From Pontibacter pamirensis (lineage in GTDB: Bacteria; Bacteroidota; Bacteroidia; Cytophagales; Hymenobacteraceae), in assembly GCF_010015475.1 (NCBI RefSeq), contig NZ_SSNI01000020.1, positions 54,350 to 118,349 on the forward strand: DNA of 64,000 bases, given 5' to 3'. The position numbers were made by a program, and so were the translations under genes. The notes below the pieces were generated by a model. That model made no database searches. It saw only the letters and a list, made by a program, of their open reading frames with translations, and was not told where the DNA came from. Below are positions 42,921-52,933 of the stretch, piece after piece. Within the stretch, counting starts at the first letter, position 1, and every line of letters begins with the position of its first letter.

Positions 42921-44993
42921 TTGAAAAATAAACCTACACTTCTAATACTGGCGGCAGGAATGGCAACCCGGTATGGCAGCTTAAAGCAGCTGGAGCCATT
43001 CGGACCTCACGGCGAAACAATACTGGATTACTCGGTATACGACGCTGCAAAAGCTGGCTTTGGAAAGGTGGTATTTGTTATCCGGAAATCCATTGAAGCA
43101 GAATTCAGAAAAGCAACTGCGCGAAAGTACGGCGGCAGTATAACAGTGGAGCATGTGTTACAGGATTTACACGCACTTCCTGCTGGTTTTACTTTACCTG
43201 ACAACCGGGAAAAACCATGGGGAACTGGTCACGCCGTCTGGACAGCAGCCTCTATCATAAAAGAGCCCTTCGCAATTATAAACGGCGATGATTTTTATGG
43301 AAGGCAGTCTTTCCAACTGATGGCCGATTTCCTGAAAGCCACACCGCCGGACCGCCAGTACGGGTTGGTAGGGTTTCAGCTGAAAAACACCTTGTCGCCG
43401 CATGGTGCTGTTTCAAGGGGCATCTGCGAAATAGATGACAGTGATAATCTGGTTAGCGTAACAGAGCAAACGCATCTTGTCCAATCAGGCAAAGGCATAG
43501 TAGCCCGCACTACGGATGAGCAGGAAGTGCTGTTTATCGGGGAAGAGATGGTTTCTATGAACCTGATAGGCTTTACACCGGATGTGTTTCCCTATTTTGA
43601 AACGTACTTTAAAGAGTTCCTGACAACACACCCCCACGACCTGAAAGCGGAGTTTTACCTTCCGGATGTGCTGAACTCCCTTGTGCAATCGAGAGAGGCA
43701 CAGGTGAAGGTGCTGCTTTCTTCTGAGAAATGGTTCGGTGTAACCTATCCTGATGATAAAGCGGTAGTTATCAGGAATATTCATACCTTAATCTCTGCCG
43801 GGGTTTATCCGGAAAACTTATGGCCACAACCACAGCATAACCTCCAAAACAAGATGGCACCAGGAAAAGAGGCAGCATATAATTTACACCTGATTGCAGA
43901 ACAGTTTGCGATAAAAGGAGAGGCAGCCGATATAAAACCACACGGTTCTGGGTACATCCACGACACCTTTCATGTAGTCAACAAACAGCCTGTAAGTCCT
44001 GACTACCTGCTACAGCGCGTCAATCACCAGGTTTTCAAAAACGTACCTGCCCTGATGGGGAACATACAGCTGGTCACCACCCACCTCCGCAAAAAGCTGG
44101 CAGCTATACCCGGTGCCAACCCTGATACAGAAGTGCTTCGCCTGGTCCCGCTGAAAGATGGCCAACTCTTTTACCAGGATGCCGCTGGAAATTACTGGCG
44201 CATGTATGAATTCCTGCCGCATACCCGCAGCTATGATATTGTACACACAGCGCAGCAGGCTTATGAGGGAGGCAAAGCCTTTGGTACGTTTCAGGCTTTG
44301 CTGGCAGATATGGATGCGAACCTGCTGCACGAAACCATTCCCGACTTTCACAACATTGCTTACCGGCTCCGGCTCTTCCGGGAAGCCATTGCCCGCAACC
44401 CGGAAAACAGAGTAAAAGAAGTTCCAGATGAAATCGCCTTTGTGGAGGCGCGTGCAGAAGTGATGACCTCTATCCTGAAACTGGGACAGGCGGGGGAACT
44501 CCCGCTACGGATAACCCACAACGACACAAAGTTCAACAACGTGCTACTCAACGAACAGGATGAGGCGCAATGCGTGATTGACCTGGACACCGTGATGCCC
44601 GGCTATGTAGCCTATGATTTCGGTGATGCCATCCGCACCACTGTGAACACCGCCTCTGAAGATGAAAAAGACATTGAAAAGATAAGCGTGAACATGGACC
44701 TGTTCGAAGCCTTCACGAGAGGATTTCTGAAAGAAACTGCGGGCTTCTTAACGAATACTGAAATCCGCTCGCTTGCCATGGGTTGCCTGCTGCTGCCCTT
44801 CATTATGGGCCTGCGCTTCCTGACAGACTACATTGACGGGGATACCTACTATAAAATCAACTTCCCGGGGCACAACATACAGCGGTCGCGGGCACAATTC
44901 AGGCTGGTGCAAAAGTTAGAAGAGCAGTATGATTTACTCCAAAGCACCATTCAGGATATTGCCAACGCCAGTAAGCAGGAAATAAGGAGATAA
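42921..44993 (+). CDS. Bifunctional sugar nucleotidyltransferase-sugar 1-kinase (N-acetylhexosamine salvage type)
   Basis: A 690-residue fusion from a TTG start. The N-terminal nucleotidyltransferase (1-300) has LLILAAGMATRYGSLKQLEP, the pyrophosphorylase signature with a modified loop, and GHAVWTA / INGDDFYG. The C-terminal aminoglycoside-phosphotransferase-type kinase (about 330-680) has HNDTKFNN (His533) and IDLDTV (Asp554-Leu-Asp556). The kinase matches N-acetylhexosamine 1-kinase in layout (YLLQRVNHQVF near residue 360). Kinase plus uridylyl/guanylyltransferase activity would turn a free sugar into a nucleotide sugar in one protein, like the FKP fucose enzyme but built from other families. 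The partner GH109 gene suggests GalNAc/GlcNAc. Operon: 11 bp to the next gene. Confidence 0.8.
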   Translation: MKNKPTLLILAAGMATRYGSLKQLEPFGPHGETILDYSVYDAAKAGFGKVVFVIRKSIEAEFRKATARKYGGSITVEHVLQDLHALPAGFTLPDNREKPWGTGHAVWTAASIIKEPFAIINGDDFYGRQSFQLMADFLKATPPDRQYGLVGFQLKNTLSPHGAVSRGICEIDDSDNLVSVTEQTHLVQSGKGIVARTTDEQEVLFIGEEMVSMNLIGFTPDVFPYFETYFKEFLTTHPHDLKAEFYLPDVLNSLVQSREAQVKVLLSSEKWFGVTYPDDKAVVIRNIHTLISAGVYPENLWPQPQHNLQNKMAPGKEAAYNLHLIAEQFAIKGEAADIKPHGSGYIHDTFHVVNKQPVSPDYLLQRVNHQVFKNVPALMGNIQLVTTHLRKKLAAIPGANPDTEVLRLVPLKDGQLFYQDAAGNYWRMYEFLPHTRSYDIVHTAQQAYEGGKAFGTFQALLADMDANLLHETIPDFHNIAYRLRLFREAIARNPENRVKEVPDEIAFVEARAEVMTSILKLGQAGELPLRITHNDTKFNNVLLNEQDEAQCVIDLDTVMPGYVAYDFGDAIRTTVNTASEDEKDIEKISVNMDLFEAFTRGFLKETAGFLTNTEIRSLAMGCLLLPFIMGLRFLTDYIDGDTYYKINFPGHNIQRSRAQFRLVQKLEEQYDLLQSTIQDIANASKQEIRR

Positions 44994-45004
44994 CGCGCCA
45001 TCGT

Positions 45005-45655
45005 ATGAAGCAAATTAGAGTTCCCCACACAGCAGCTATTGACAAGCACAGTTCGCTAACCGATATTTCAGATTTCCTTGATACGCTTGAGAAAAACGCT
45101 GTTGGCCACCACCTATGGCCTGTCTCTGCTACAAAGCCAGAGGTTACGTTTGCCATCGCCCATCACTCAGATTGCCTTTTCCTGAAATACTATGTGAGTG
45201 AAAGTGCACTTCGTGCCGTTTGCCTAAAGCCAAATGAACCAGTCTACCAAGATAGCTGCGTCGAGTTTTTCGTTGCCTTCGATAAAGACAAGTACTACTA
45301 TAACCTTGAATTTAACTGTCTTGGCACCTGCCTGCTGGGCTACGGCAACGGGCGCAACGACCGGCAGCTACTGCCAGTGGATGTTATTACGCAGATAAAG
45401 CACCTGGCTGTTATACAAAGCGCCTCATCCACTTTGGTGTTCCCCTCCTATACCTGGCAACTCACACTGATGATACCAATAGGAGTATTCACCAACCACA
45501 GGTACTCTTCGCTGCAGGGAGTAAAAAGCCGAACAAACTTTTATAAATGCGGCGATGAACTTCCGGAGCCTCATTTTTTAGCTTGGAGTGAGATTGATGC
45601 TCCAGCACCAGACTTTCATTTACCGGAGTTCTTCGGGCAGTTGGATTTCGAGTAA
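45005..45655 (+). CDS. CBM9-like carbohydrate-binding protein
   Basis: A 216-residue protein without signal peptide. The fold pattern of CBM9-like modules is visible: VTFAIAHHSDCLFLKYYVSE, SCVEFFVAFDKDKYYYNLEF, RSLN-like inner strands and the terminal PDFHLPEFFGQLDFE, which is typical for this family. Such proteins bind sugars or sit next to glycoside-acting enzymes. It lies 11 bp after the kinase fusion, so it is part of the same operon. Confidence 0.75.
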   Translation: MKQIRVPHTAAIDKHSSLTDISDFLDTLEKNAVGHHLWPVSATKPEVTFAIAHHSDCLFLKYYVSESALRAVCLKPNEPVYQDSCVEFFVAFDKDKYYYNLEFNCLGTCLLGYGNGRNDRQLLPVDVITQIKHLAVIQSASSTLVFPSYTWQLTLMIPIGVFTNHRYSSLQGVKSRTNFYKCGDELPEPHFLAWSEIDAPAPDFHLPEFFGQLDFE

Positions 45656-45751
45656 GGATTTTCAGGTTGTACGGTAGTACTACAGCTGGTAAATTATCTA
45701 CCGCTTTCCCCAACCTTTCAACGTCGTAAGGTGGCAAAAACCAGAGCTCGG

Positions 45752-45834
45752 CTGTCTATCGAACTGGGTTAGAAATCTGAACCATTGCGGGTTCATGAAA
45801 TAACACAGATTTCTCACCCTGTTCGAAATGACAG
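45752..45834. repeat. Palindromic interspersed repeat, copy 1
   Basis: CTGTCTATCGAAC...GAAATCTGA on the left and CAGATTTCTCACCCTGTTCGAAATGACAG on the right form an imperfect inverted repeat. It belongs to the same family as copies at 52934-53011 and 59625-59741. Its right arm overlaps the longer 5' frame of the next gene, one reason to place that gene's start later, at 45957. Confidence 0.75.
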
Positions 45835-45956
45835 AAAGAGGATTTCAGCAACCTCTTTTATTATCCCGCAACTTAAGCTATCTTAACAGAAGAAACAGCA
45901 GAAGTCTGTTCCTGCAAGGCCCTCATCCGACCCCTACAAATAACCCGATAGAGCCC

Positions 45957-47384
45957 ATGAGTACGAACCGCAGAGAATTCCTGAAACGAACAGGTCTGGC
46001 TGGCCTCAGTGTGGCTGGAGCCGGCTTGGTAAGCGGCTGTGCCACTTCTAACAGCCCGTCGAACCTGGACCAGATACGGGTAGCTTCGCAAAATCCGCAC
46101 CGGCAGCAGTTTAACATGAGCGGCTATGCTGCTCCAAAACTGGATACTGTCAGGATAGGTTTTATTGGCCTTGGGATGAGGGGACCGGGTGCTGTGACCA
46201 GAATGAATCATATTGCGCATGTAGACATAAAAGCCCTGTGTGATTTAAGGCCGGAGCAGGTAGAAGCCGTGCAGCAAAAGCTGGCAGGCACCTCGCATCA
46301 ACCGGCTACCTATTCTGGTAGTGAAGAAGCATGGAAGGCACTTTGCGAAAGGGAAGATATTGACCTCGTATACATTGCCACGCCCTGGCACCTGCACACG
46401 CCCATGGCTGTGTATGCCATGGAGCAGGGCAAACATGTCGCAGTAGAAGTACCCGCTGCCACAACGCTGGAAGAGTGCTGGCAACTGGTGGAGACTTCTG
46501 AGCGCACCCGCAAACACTGTATGATGCTGGAGAACTGCTGCTACGACTTCTTTGAGCTGCTGACGCTGAACATGGCACGGCAGGGCTTCTTCGGAGAGAT
46601 TGTACATGGCGAAGGCGCGTATATTCATAACCTCGTAGATCTCAATTTCTCAAAAGACGGTTACCAGGACATGTGGCGCCTGAAGGAAAACACCCGGAAC
46701 GGAAACCTCTACCCCACCCACGGCCTGGGCCCCATATGCCAGGTGATGAACATTAACCGGGGCGACCAGATGGATTACCTCGTTTCTGTTTCCAGCAATG
46801 ATTTTACAATGGCAGAAACAGCCCGTGAACTGGCCGCCAAAGACAATTTCTATCAGCCATACGTGGCCCATGCATACCGTGGGAACATGAACACGACCAC
46901 CATCCGCACAAAAAAAGGCAGGACGATTATGGTGCAGCATGATGTGTCGTCACCAAGGCCCTACTCCAGAATCCATCTGGTAAGCGGCACAAAAGCCACG
47001 GCCAGAAAGTGGCCTTCACCAGCCAGGATTGCCACCTCCCACGAAGGTTGGGTATCGCCGGAAGAACTGAAAGCGCTGGAAGAAAAATATACGCCTGAGA
47101 TAACAAGGAAGCTGGGAAATATGGCGAAACAAATCGGGGGCCATGGTGGTATGGACTTCCTGATGGACTGGCGCCTAATCGACATCCTGCGTAACGGCCT
47201 GCCTCTGGATCAGGACGTGTATGATGCCGCTTTGTGGAGTGCTGTTGCCCCTCTAAGTGAGTGGTCTGTCGCCAACCGTTCTACTTCTATTGATGTGCCT
47301 GACTTTACTTCCGGTGCCTGGGAAAGAAATACACCTGTAGACATATCTCTGCGCGGAGGAGGCACTACAACAGTAAAAGCATAA
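45957..47384 (+). CDS. GH109-type alpha-N-acetylgalactosaminidase (Gfo/Idh/MocA fold, Tat-exported)
   Basis: A 475-residue protein starting at ATG 45957, right before a twin-arginine signal NRREFLKRTGLAGLSVAGAG with a C-A-T-S lipobox-like end (Tat lipoprotein). An earlier ATG at 45828 lies in a repeat. The NAD-binding Rossmann region is VRIGFIGLGMRGPG (residues 65-78). Family-wide motifs are IATPWHLHTPMAVYAMEQGK, MLENCCYDFFELL, NGNLYPTHGLGPICQVMNIN and GGHGGMDFL. These match the GH109 alpha-N-acetylgalactosaminidase of Elizabethkingia, which releases GalNAc by an NAD-dependent redox mechanism. Upstream lie a CBM9-like gene and the kinase-nucleotidyltransferase fusion, about 300 bp away. Confidence 0.8.
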   Translation: MSTNRREFLKRTGLAGLSVAGAGLVSGCATSNSPSNLDQIRVASQNPHRQQFNMSGYAAPKLDTVRIGFIGLGMRGPGAVTRMNHIAHVDIKALCDLRPEQVEAVQQKLAGTSHQPATYSGSEEAWKALCEREDIDLVYIATPWHLHTPMAVYAMEQGKHVAVEVPAATTLEECWQLVETSERTRKHCMMLENCCYDFFELLTLNMARQGFFGEIVHGEGAYIHNLVDLNFSKDGYQDMWRLKENTRNGNLYPTHGLGPICQVMNINRGDQMDYLVSVSSNDFTMAETARELAAKDNFYQPYVAHAYRGNMNTTTIRTKKGRTIMVQHDVSSPRPYSRIHLVSGTKATARKWPSPARIATSHEGWVSPEELKALEEKYTPEITRKLGNMAKQIGGHGGMDFLMDWRLIDILRNGLPLDQDVYDAALWSAVAPLSEWSVANRSTSIDVPDFTSGAWERNTPVDISLRGGGTTTVKA

Positions 47385-47769
47385 GCCGGCAAGGCAGTAA
47401 TTTTTTTCCAATCTCTGTTAGGGGTGGTCGCAACCTGCCCCTAACACGCAGTCATGCATCAGCTTGTAAAACCTCATCAAATAAAATTTAGGACCAGGCG
47501 AAGTAGTTAACCCCGTAAAATAAAAAAGCACCCTATAAAATAGAGTGCCTTTCCAAGCTATGAAAACAAACTTAATGCTCTAAGTTAAGATTGTAAGTTT
47601 GATAAACAAAATTAACAATATAAATATTTACATATATTTAATAACATATCGAGTTATGTCTTTTCAGTGCTGTTTTTACTTCTTTTAATTCCATAAATGG
47701 CAGGCATTAAGCAGCACCACTTCATACCGAACAGAATTGTTGTTACGACTTACATCAGCAATAACAATT
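47385..47769. other. AT-rich noncoding stretch with weak hairpin
   Basis: No gene recognised. A short hairpin GCACCCTA / TAGAGTGC (47528-47535, 47541-47548, one mismatch) followed by CTTT could terminate transcription. The rest is AT-rich leader or spacer between two convergent genes. Confidence 0.35.
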
Positions 47770-48894
47770 TCATGAAAGCACTTCCATTGTTACTACCGGA
47801 ACGTCTTTTGAAGCCGCCTGCTTCAGTTCGCGGAAGCCTCCAGCATTATACTGATATCCCGCTTCGGTGAGTTCCCACAACATAGGCGCCAAGTTTAAAG
47901 TAGTGGCTTTGAAGCCCTGCATGATGGCGCCCATGTTACCGGTGCCTTTCGACAAAGCTGCTTCGTTCTCGATTTCAAAAGGACCGGTAAAACCTTGCTC
48001 CTTCAGTGTGTTCACAAAAGCCCGCCAGTCCATGCTGTCGGAGCCGCCGAAGCCGGGTAGCATGGCCTCGTAATTATGGCGGTCCCACTCATTGCTGCAG
48101 ATAGGCACGCCGGCACGTTTCGCCAAATCCTTATCCACCAGCTGCATCGGGTACATGTTACCCCAGTGCACATTGTTGCCCCTGCGGGTCGCCTTTACGT
48201 GAATGCGGTGCAGGCGCACCATATCTGTGTGTTGAATTACCTCGCTGGGGTCCACGTGCTGCCACACATCATGCGAGGGGTCATAGATTTCACCGTGGGC
48301 TTTGCTCGGTATCAGCTCGTACATCAGTTTGCGGGCAGCCAGCACGCCAGGTAGGTTATTGAAGGTACCGGTGTAGCCTGGGGAGCGCCAGCCTTCCATC
48401 GGGCAGTTCTCATACAGCACGGTTACGCCCAGGTCCTCGGCATATTTAATGATGGGAGCAAAAATGCGGGCATACTCCTCCAGGTTCTTCTGAAAGCCAT
48501 ACTCCTGGTTACCCAGTTCATGGTTGTAGCCCACAAAGGTACCGACCTTCACATCATTCGCATCGCCGCCCAGCAGGTGAGCCATCCGGATGAGCCGAAG
48601 CAAATGGTTTTGATTCTTCACGCGCTGCTCCGAATCACCGCCAATCAGATTATCAAAAGCGCCTATGGAAAATTGCAATCGGGCGCCGTTAAACTTGTCA
48701 AGCAGTTTTTTGGCGTCATCAAGGCCGAAGTTCTCGTAATCTAGGTGGGTCGCCACAAAGTCGTCGCGGGTGCCGTCTCTGCGGAACACGCACACATCCA
48801 ACCCCTGCACACCTGCTTCCTGCGCCTTTATAATTACATCATCCAGGCTCAGCTTATCAAACGCTGAGGTCATTATCCAGATCTGGTTGTTCAT
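47770..48894 (-). CDS. Sugar phosphate isomerase/epimerase-like TIM-barrel protein
   Basis: A 374-residue AP_endonuc_2 / sugar isomerase-type TIM barrel. MTSAFDKLSLDDVIIKAQEA starts the barrel. Metal-ligand regions are VLYENCPMEGWRSPGYTGTF, GEIYDPSHDVWQH, RLHRIHVKATRRG and FEIENEAALSKGTGN (Glu). Such proteins isomerise or epimerise free sugars and inositols. No transporter or kinase lies adjacent, so the substrate is open. It is monocistronic and about 200 bp downstream of the TonB receptor gene on the same strand, which it could follow in the same transcript. Confidence 0.75.
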   Translation of the reverse strand: MNNQIWIMTSAFDKLSLDDVIIKAQEAGVQGLDVCVFRRDGTRDDFVATHLDYENFGLDDAKKLLDKFNGARLQFSIGAFDNLIGGDSEQRVKNQNHLLRLIRMAHLLGGDANDVKVGTFVGYNHELGNQEYGFQKNLEEYARIFAPIIKYAEDLGVTVLYENCPMEGWRSPGYTGTFNNLPGVLAARKLMYELIPSKAHGEIYDPSHDVWQHVDPSEVIQHTDMVRLHRIHVKATRRGNNVHWGNMYPMQLVDKDLAKRAGVPICSNEWDRHNYEAMLPGFGGSDSMDWRAFVNTLKEQGFTGPFEIENEAALSKGTGNMGAIMQGFKATTLNLAPMLWELTEAGYQYNAGGFRELKQAASKDVPVVTMEVLS

Positions 48895-49090
48895 TTGTTC
48901 AGAATGGGTTTAAAGTATTTGCTACATCGTTTCTGAGGTGACAACATATTCAGGAAATACATCCTGTAAGCACATATCGCCTGCTTCCTCAAATTAGCAG
49001 ATTCTTCTCCTTCCTCCAAATTGGGAGTGGGGCACAGCCGGATCAGGAACCATATAATTATGAAGCTGTAATTTCACTACCAACTATCAC

Positions 49091-51508
49091 CTACAGCTGA
49101 AACTGCAGCGTGACGTAGTAGTTGCGGGCATCTGATGGGATAATACCCGGGCCTGGATAACCTGTGGCGCGGCGCGTAAAGTAGCGGTTGTCAGATAGGT
49201 TGTTGATGCCGGTTTCCAGGGTAAAGCGCTTGTAGGTGTAGCTACCGGAGAGGTCCATAACCCAGTAGGCAGGTATAACCCCTACTACAGCCGTTGGCTC
49301 CAGCAGTGAGTTTGGTGCATCGGTATACTGCTCGGCCGTATAAGCGTACTGGTAAGCCAGCTTAAAATTGTTGCGTTTAAAAGAGAGACCCAACTTCGCA
49401 ATAACAGGCGGCGCCAGCTCCACATCATTGCCATCTATATCCGTCAGTGGGCTGCTGTACTTCGTGTTTACCAGCGTAATGTTAGAAAAGGCAGAGAGAC
49501 TAGTCGGGTGTTCTTTGCCATAGTATAACTTCAGCAGGTCCGCCTCTATGAAAGTTTCCAGACCCAGGTTGCGCGAGTCTCCCACATTGGTGCGGATGCG
49601 GTTGGTGGTTCCTGGTATGTTCCGGAAGTTGATGCGGTTTTCATACGCCAGGTAAAAAAAGCTGGCGTCATAGTTCAGAATGCCGCTGATGTTGCCCCGG
49701 AAGCCCAAGTCAGTGCTGTAACCGGACTCGTCTTTCAGGTTCTGGTCCACAAGCTGGTTCGGGTTGATCACGCGCATGTCGTTGAAGTTGATGGCGCGGT
49801 AGTTTTGTGAGAAGTTGGCGTATACCTCCATCTGCTCGCTTGGCTTGTAGCTCAGGCCAAGGCCCATGAGCAGCACATTGCGTGAATTTTCCCGATCTTC
49901 CGGCACCACCTGATCCCGGATAATATTACCAGCCTGATCAGGCACCACATCGCGGTAGCTACCATCGGCGTTAGTGTTAATCCACTCGTAACGCACACCG
50001 GGAGTTAAGCTGAGTTTGGGTGTGATGTTAAAGATATTCTCGGCAAAGAAAGCGATATTGCGGCTGAGGTAATCGTAGCTGGAAGCATTAGGCGCACCCG
50101 TTTCAGAGTAAAACCGGAAATCGGCGTCTGCGGCAGTGGAGCCATCGCCCTGTTTCTGGTCAGTGAAGCCGCGGTAGTAACGGGCGCCCACCAGCAAGGT
50201 AGAGAAGGAGTTGCCCAAGTCGTAGCGGTGGATGAGGCGTGTTTCGTTGCCGAAGTTGTTAAACTGGTCCTGCAGCAGCGTGCGCGGTTGGGTAATATCA
50301 TCCGGCCGGCTGATCTTGCCCATAAAGCCCAGGGCATCGCGCTGTGCCAGAAGCCCAAAGTTACGGATGTTCAGTTTTGTGCGCTCGCCCAGGCGGTAAT
50401 CTAATGTTAAGGCCATCAGGTTCCAGTTTACTTTAAACCAGTTGCGGTCGCGTATAGACTGCCGTGCGTCCTGTTCAAAGGCTTGGTCTGTGAGGCCGCC
50501 TGGCTGCTGCGCCAGGTAATCCATGTAGGTATAATCGAAGCCTATCTCCAGCTTTTCATTCGGTTTATAATGGAGTGAACCAAAGGCCGTGTGGGCATCA
50601 AAACCAGCGTTTTCGCGCCAGCCATCGCCGCGCTTATACTGGTAAAAGCCATAGTAGTGCAGCTTACCTTTGGTACCGCCGATACTGTTAAAGGTGTTCA
50701 GCAGCCCCCATGAGCCAACCGTTTGGCGGGTTGTCAGCTCAAACGGCTTGTCCTCCGGCCCTTCCTTCATCACAAAATTGATCATGCCGCCGAACTGCGT
50801 GCCATACTGCAGCGAGGCCGCACCGCGCACCACCTCAATCCGGTCCAGCGCCTCAATAGGCGGGGTATAGTAACTTTCAGGGTAGCCGAGGGCATCAGCC
50901 GAAATATCGTAGCCGTTCTGGCGGGTGTTAAAGTTGGAAGTGCGGTTCGGGCTGAGGCCACGCCCTCCGATGCCGAGTTGCAAGCCGGCGCCATCGCTCT
51001 CCCAGATGTTAAGGCCTGCTACCTTGGCAAATACCTGGCGGCTGTTGTTGGTAGCTTTATTTGCGGTTATGTCGCTAATTACCACCACTTCACTCTTTTT
51101 ACCTTCATAAATAGCGGCACCCTCCACAGAGTTCAGGCGGGTGATGCCGAACGTTTTCTCCCGCTCCCCCTTTACGTTTACCTCCCGCAACTGCCCTTCC
51201 AGCGGCTTCAGCGTAAAATTTAGCGCAATGTTGCTGTTGCTGATAGTTACCTGCTGTGTAGCCGAACCCCAACCTACGCTGTAGGCTGTTAAAGTGTAAG
51301 TGCCGGGAGCCAGTTTTGGGATGGTGTAGTTTCCTTGTGCATTGGCCTTAAACAAAGAACCAGTGTTCGTTAGCAACACCTCGGCCTGTGGCACGGCTTG
51401 CTGCGTGGCAGTACTGGTAACCTTACCAGTGATGGAGTATGTTTGTGCCAGTGCAGCCAGACAGCTGCAAAGCACCAGAGCGATAGTTAGCGTGATGCGC
51501 ATGTTCAT
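49091..51508 (-). CDS. TonB-dependent receptor, FecA-like
   Basis: An 805-residue outer-membrane transporter. It has a signal peptide (ITLTIALVLCSCLAALAQ) and a carboxypeptidase-regulatory-like domain (about 22-110, YSITGKVTSTATQQAVPQAE). The plug covers about 140-250 (GIGGRGLSPNRTSNFNTRQN; IEVVRGAASLQYGTQFGGMI), and the 22-strand barrel ends YYVTLQFQL. The plug is of the ferric-siderophore (FecA/FhuA) type rather than SusC, since there is no SusD. It stands last in the operon DUF4856-imelysin-HTTM-receptor, with 0 bp between HTTM and this gene. Substrate probably an iron complex. Confidence 0.92.
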   Translation of the reverse strand: MNMRITLTIALVLCSCLAALAQTYSITGKVTSTATQQAVPQAEVLLTNTGSLFKANAQGNYTIPKLAPGTYTLTAYSVGWGSATQQVTISNSNIALNFTLKPLEGQLREVNVKGEREKTFGITRLNSVEGAAIYEGKKSEVVVISDITANKATNNSRQVFAKVAGLNIWESDGAGLQLGIGGRGLSPNRTSNFNTRQNGYDISADALGYPESYYTPPIEALDRIEVVRGAASLQYGTQFGGMINFVMKEGPEDKPFELTTRQTVGSWGLLNTFNSIGGTKGKLHYYGFYQYKRGDGWRENAGFDAHTAFGSLHYKPNEKLEIGFDYTYMDYLAQQPGGLTDQAFEQDARQSIRDRNWFKVNWNLMALTLDYRLGERTKLNIRNFGLLAQRDALGFMGKISRPDDITQPRTLLQDQFNNFGNETRLIHRYDLGNSFSTLLVGARYYRGFTDQKQGDGSTAADADFRFYSETGAPNASSYDYLSRNIAFFAENIFNITPKLSLTPGVRYEWINTNADGSYRDVVPDQAGNIIRDQVVPEDRENSRNVLLMGLGLSYKPSEQMEVYANFSQNYRAINFNDMRVINPNQLVDQNLKDESGYSTDLGFRGNISGILNYDASFFYLAYENRINFRNIPGTTNRIRTNVGDSRNLGLETFIEADLLKLYYGKEHPTSLSAFSNITLVNTKYSSPLTDIDGNDVELAPPVIAKLGLSFKRNNFKLAYQYAYTAEQYTDAPNSLLEPTAVVGVIPAYWVMDLSGSYTYKRFTLETGINNLSDNRYFTRRATGYPGPGIIPSDARNYYVTLQFQL

Positions 51509-52882
51509 CTATTTCTGCCCGACCGCCTGTTGCGGAAGAGCCACTTCGTCTAAAGGTAAAATCCAGGGTTTCGGCAGGAAGCTCTCTTTTTCGGCCGCTA
51601 AATTAACAGTCGGGTCGATAAAAAGCCGGCTGCCACGGCCATTCATACTGACATACACCTCGGCACGCACCTGCGTGTCAGGGATACCGCGGGCGGCAAA
51701 GTCCTGCTGCAGCATGTGGGCGTACTGCAGCAGCATGTCGGGCTGCATGGCCATCTGCTTCTCCTGGGTAATGGTCAGATAATCGCGATTGTTGATTTCC
51801 ACTTCATAGCCCGTCTTAGGGTCGCGCACATAAAAAAAGGCTGTTCCGGCTTTCTCCATCAGCATCACGCGCCAGGAAAAGCGGTAGCCCTGTTCGGTCC
51901 AGAAGAGTGGGCCGGGGTACAGTACAAAGCGCCAGGGCACTAGCACCTGCACGACAAAATATAACGCCAGCAGGTTTAAAAGCAGTGGCTGCGCCCCCAC
52001 CCTCGCATAGGCAGGAGCAGCAGGCATATGTACTTTAGCCACCCCCCGGAACCAGCCCAGCAGGCGCTCATGAAAGCCTTCGGAAAAGAAAATGAGTGTG
52101 CTCACCATCATGATATAAGGGAACATGCCTATCTGGAACAGCACCGCCGTAAGCATATGAAATACCACGACTGTGAGGTAAGCCAACACCCTGCTCCTGC
52201 GCCAACTCAGGAAAAAAGGAATAGTCAGATCGTAGAAAGCACCAAACCAGCAAAACAGAAAGGCCACCCACACTTCGTCGAGCAGCGGACCAATGAGCGG
52301 CAGGTGCGTGTGGGCAGGCAACCAGTAGCGCAATGGCATGGCCTCCAGCAACCAGTCGGGGTTTAGCTTGGCGATACCTGCATAAAAGTACACCAGCCCC
52401 ATCTGCAGCTTGAAAATCAGCACAGCCCAGCGCGGCACATGGCTCACCCAGGTGTGCGGCCTGCGCAGCACATCCAGCGAGAAATGCCGGTGCGCCGGCA
52501 CCAGCACCAGCAGCAGCGCCACAATGCTCACAAAGTAGTAGTGGTTGAGGTAGTTGGTTTTGTCGATTAGCTCAACGTAAGTGAAGCTGAGAAAGAACAG
52601 CAGCGCCGACAGGCGGTAGAACAGCCCAACCATTATTCCCAAGGCGGCCACTGCCATCACGGAAAAGAGGGCATACATACCTGTTTCGCCCAGTGGCTGC
52701 ACCCACTCAAATCCGTAGTAGGGAAAGTATACCTTCGGCAGCACATACAGCTCCGTCACCCATCCTTTCCAGATAAAACGCAGGATACTGGCCAGCATCA
52801 TTCCGCCAAAAATAACGCGGAATACTGCCAGCGGTGCTGCGGATACTGGTGCGGTGAGATACGGCTTTAGCTTCTGGAGCAT
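51509..52882 (-). CDS. HTTM-domain membrane protein (VKGC-related)
   Basis: A 457-residue integral membrane protein with about eight helices. The opening is typical for HTTM/vitamin-K-gamma-carboxylase-related proteins: PLAVFRVIFGGMMLASILRF, FPYYGFEWVQPLG, KTNYLNHYYFVSIVALLLVL. A soluble C-terminal part (residues 330-457) continues NNRDYLTITQEKQMAMQPDM. In Bacteroidota this gene is regularly found between imelysin genes and a TonB receptor, apparently in iron acquisition. A carboxylase activity is unproven. The stop is directly followed by the receptor start. Confidence 0.85.
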   Translation of the reverse strand: MLQKLKPYLTAPVSAAPLAVFRVIFGGMMLASILRFIWKGWVTELYVLPKVYFPYYGFEWVQPLGETGMYALFSVMAVAALGIMVGLFYRLSALLFFLSFTYVELIDKTNYLNHYYFVSIVALLLVLVPAHRHFSLDVLRRPHTWVSHVPRWAVLIFKLQMGLVYFYAGIAKLNPDWLLEAMPLRYWLPAHTHLPLIGPLLDEVWVAFLFCWFGAFYDLTIPFFLSWRRSRVLAYLTVVVFHMLTAVLFQIGMFPYIMMVSTLIFFSEGFHERLLGWFRGVAKVHMPAAPAYARVGAQPLLLNLLALYFVVQVLVPWRFVLYPGPLFWTEQGYRFSWRVMLMEKAGTAFFYVRDPKTGYEVEINNRDYLTITQEKQMAMQPDMLLQYAHMLQQDFAARGIPDTQVRAEVYVSMNGRGSRLFIDPTVNLAAEKESFLPKPWILPLDEVALPQQAVGQK

Positions 52883-52933
52883 ATAAACTGTCGCTTTTGA
52901 ACTTAAGGCTTTTTAATAAGGCAGTCCAGGATA

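Noticed and set aside
45828..45956. Longer N-terminus for the GH109 protein
   Set aside because: The extension begins in an interspersed palindromic repeat and precedes a complete twin-arginine signal with its own ATG.
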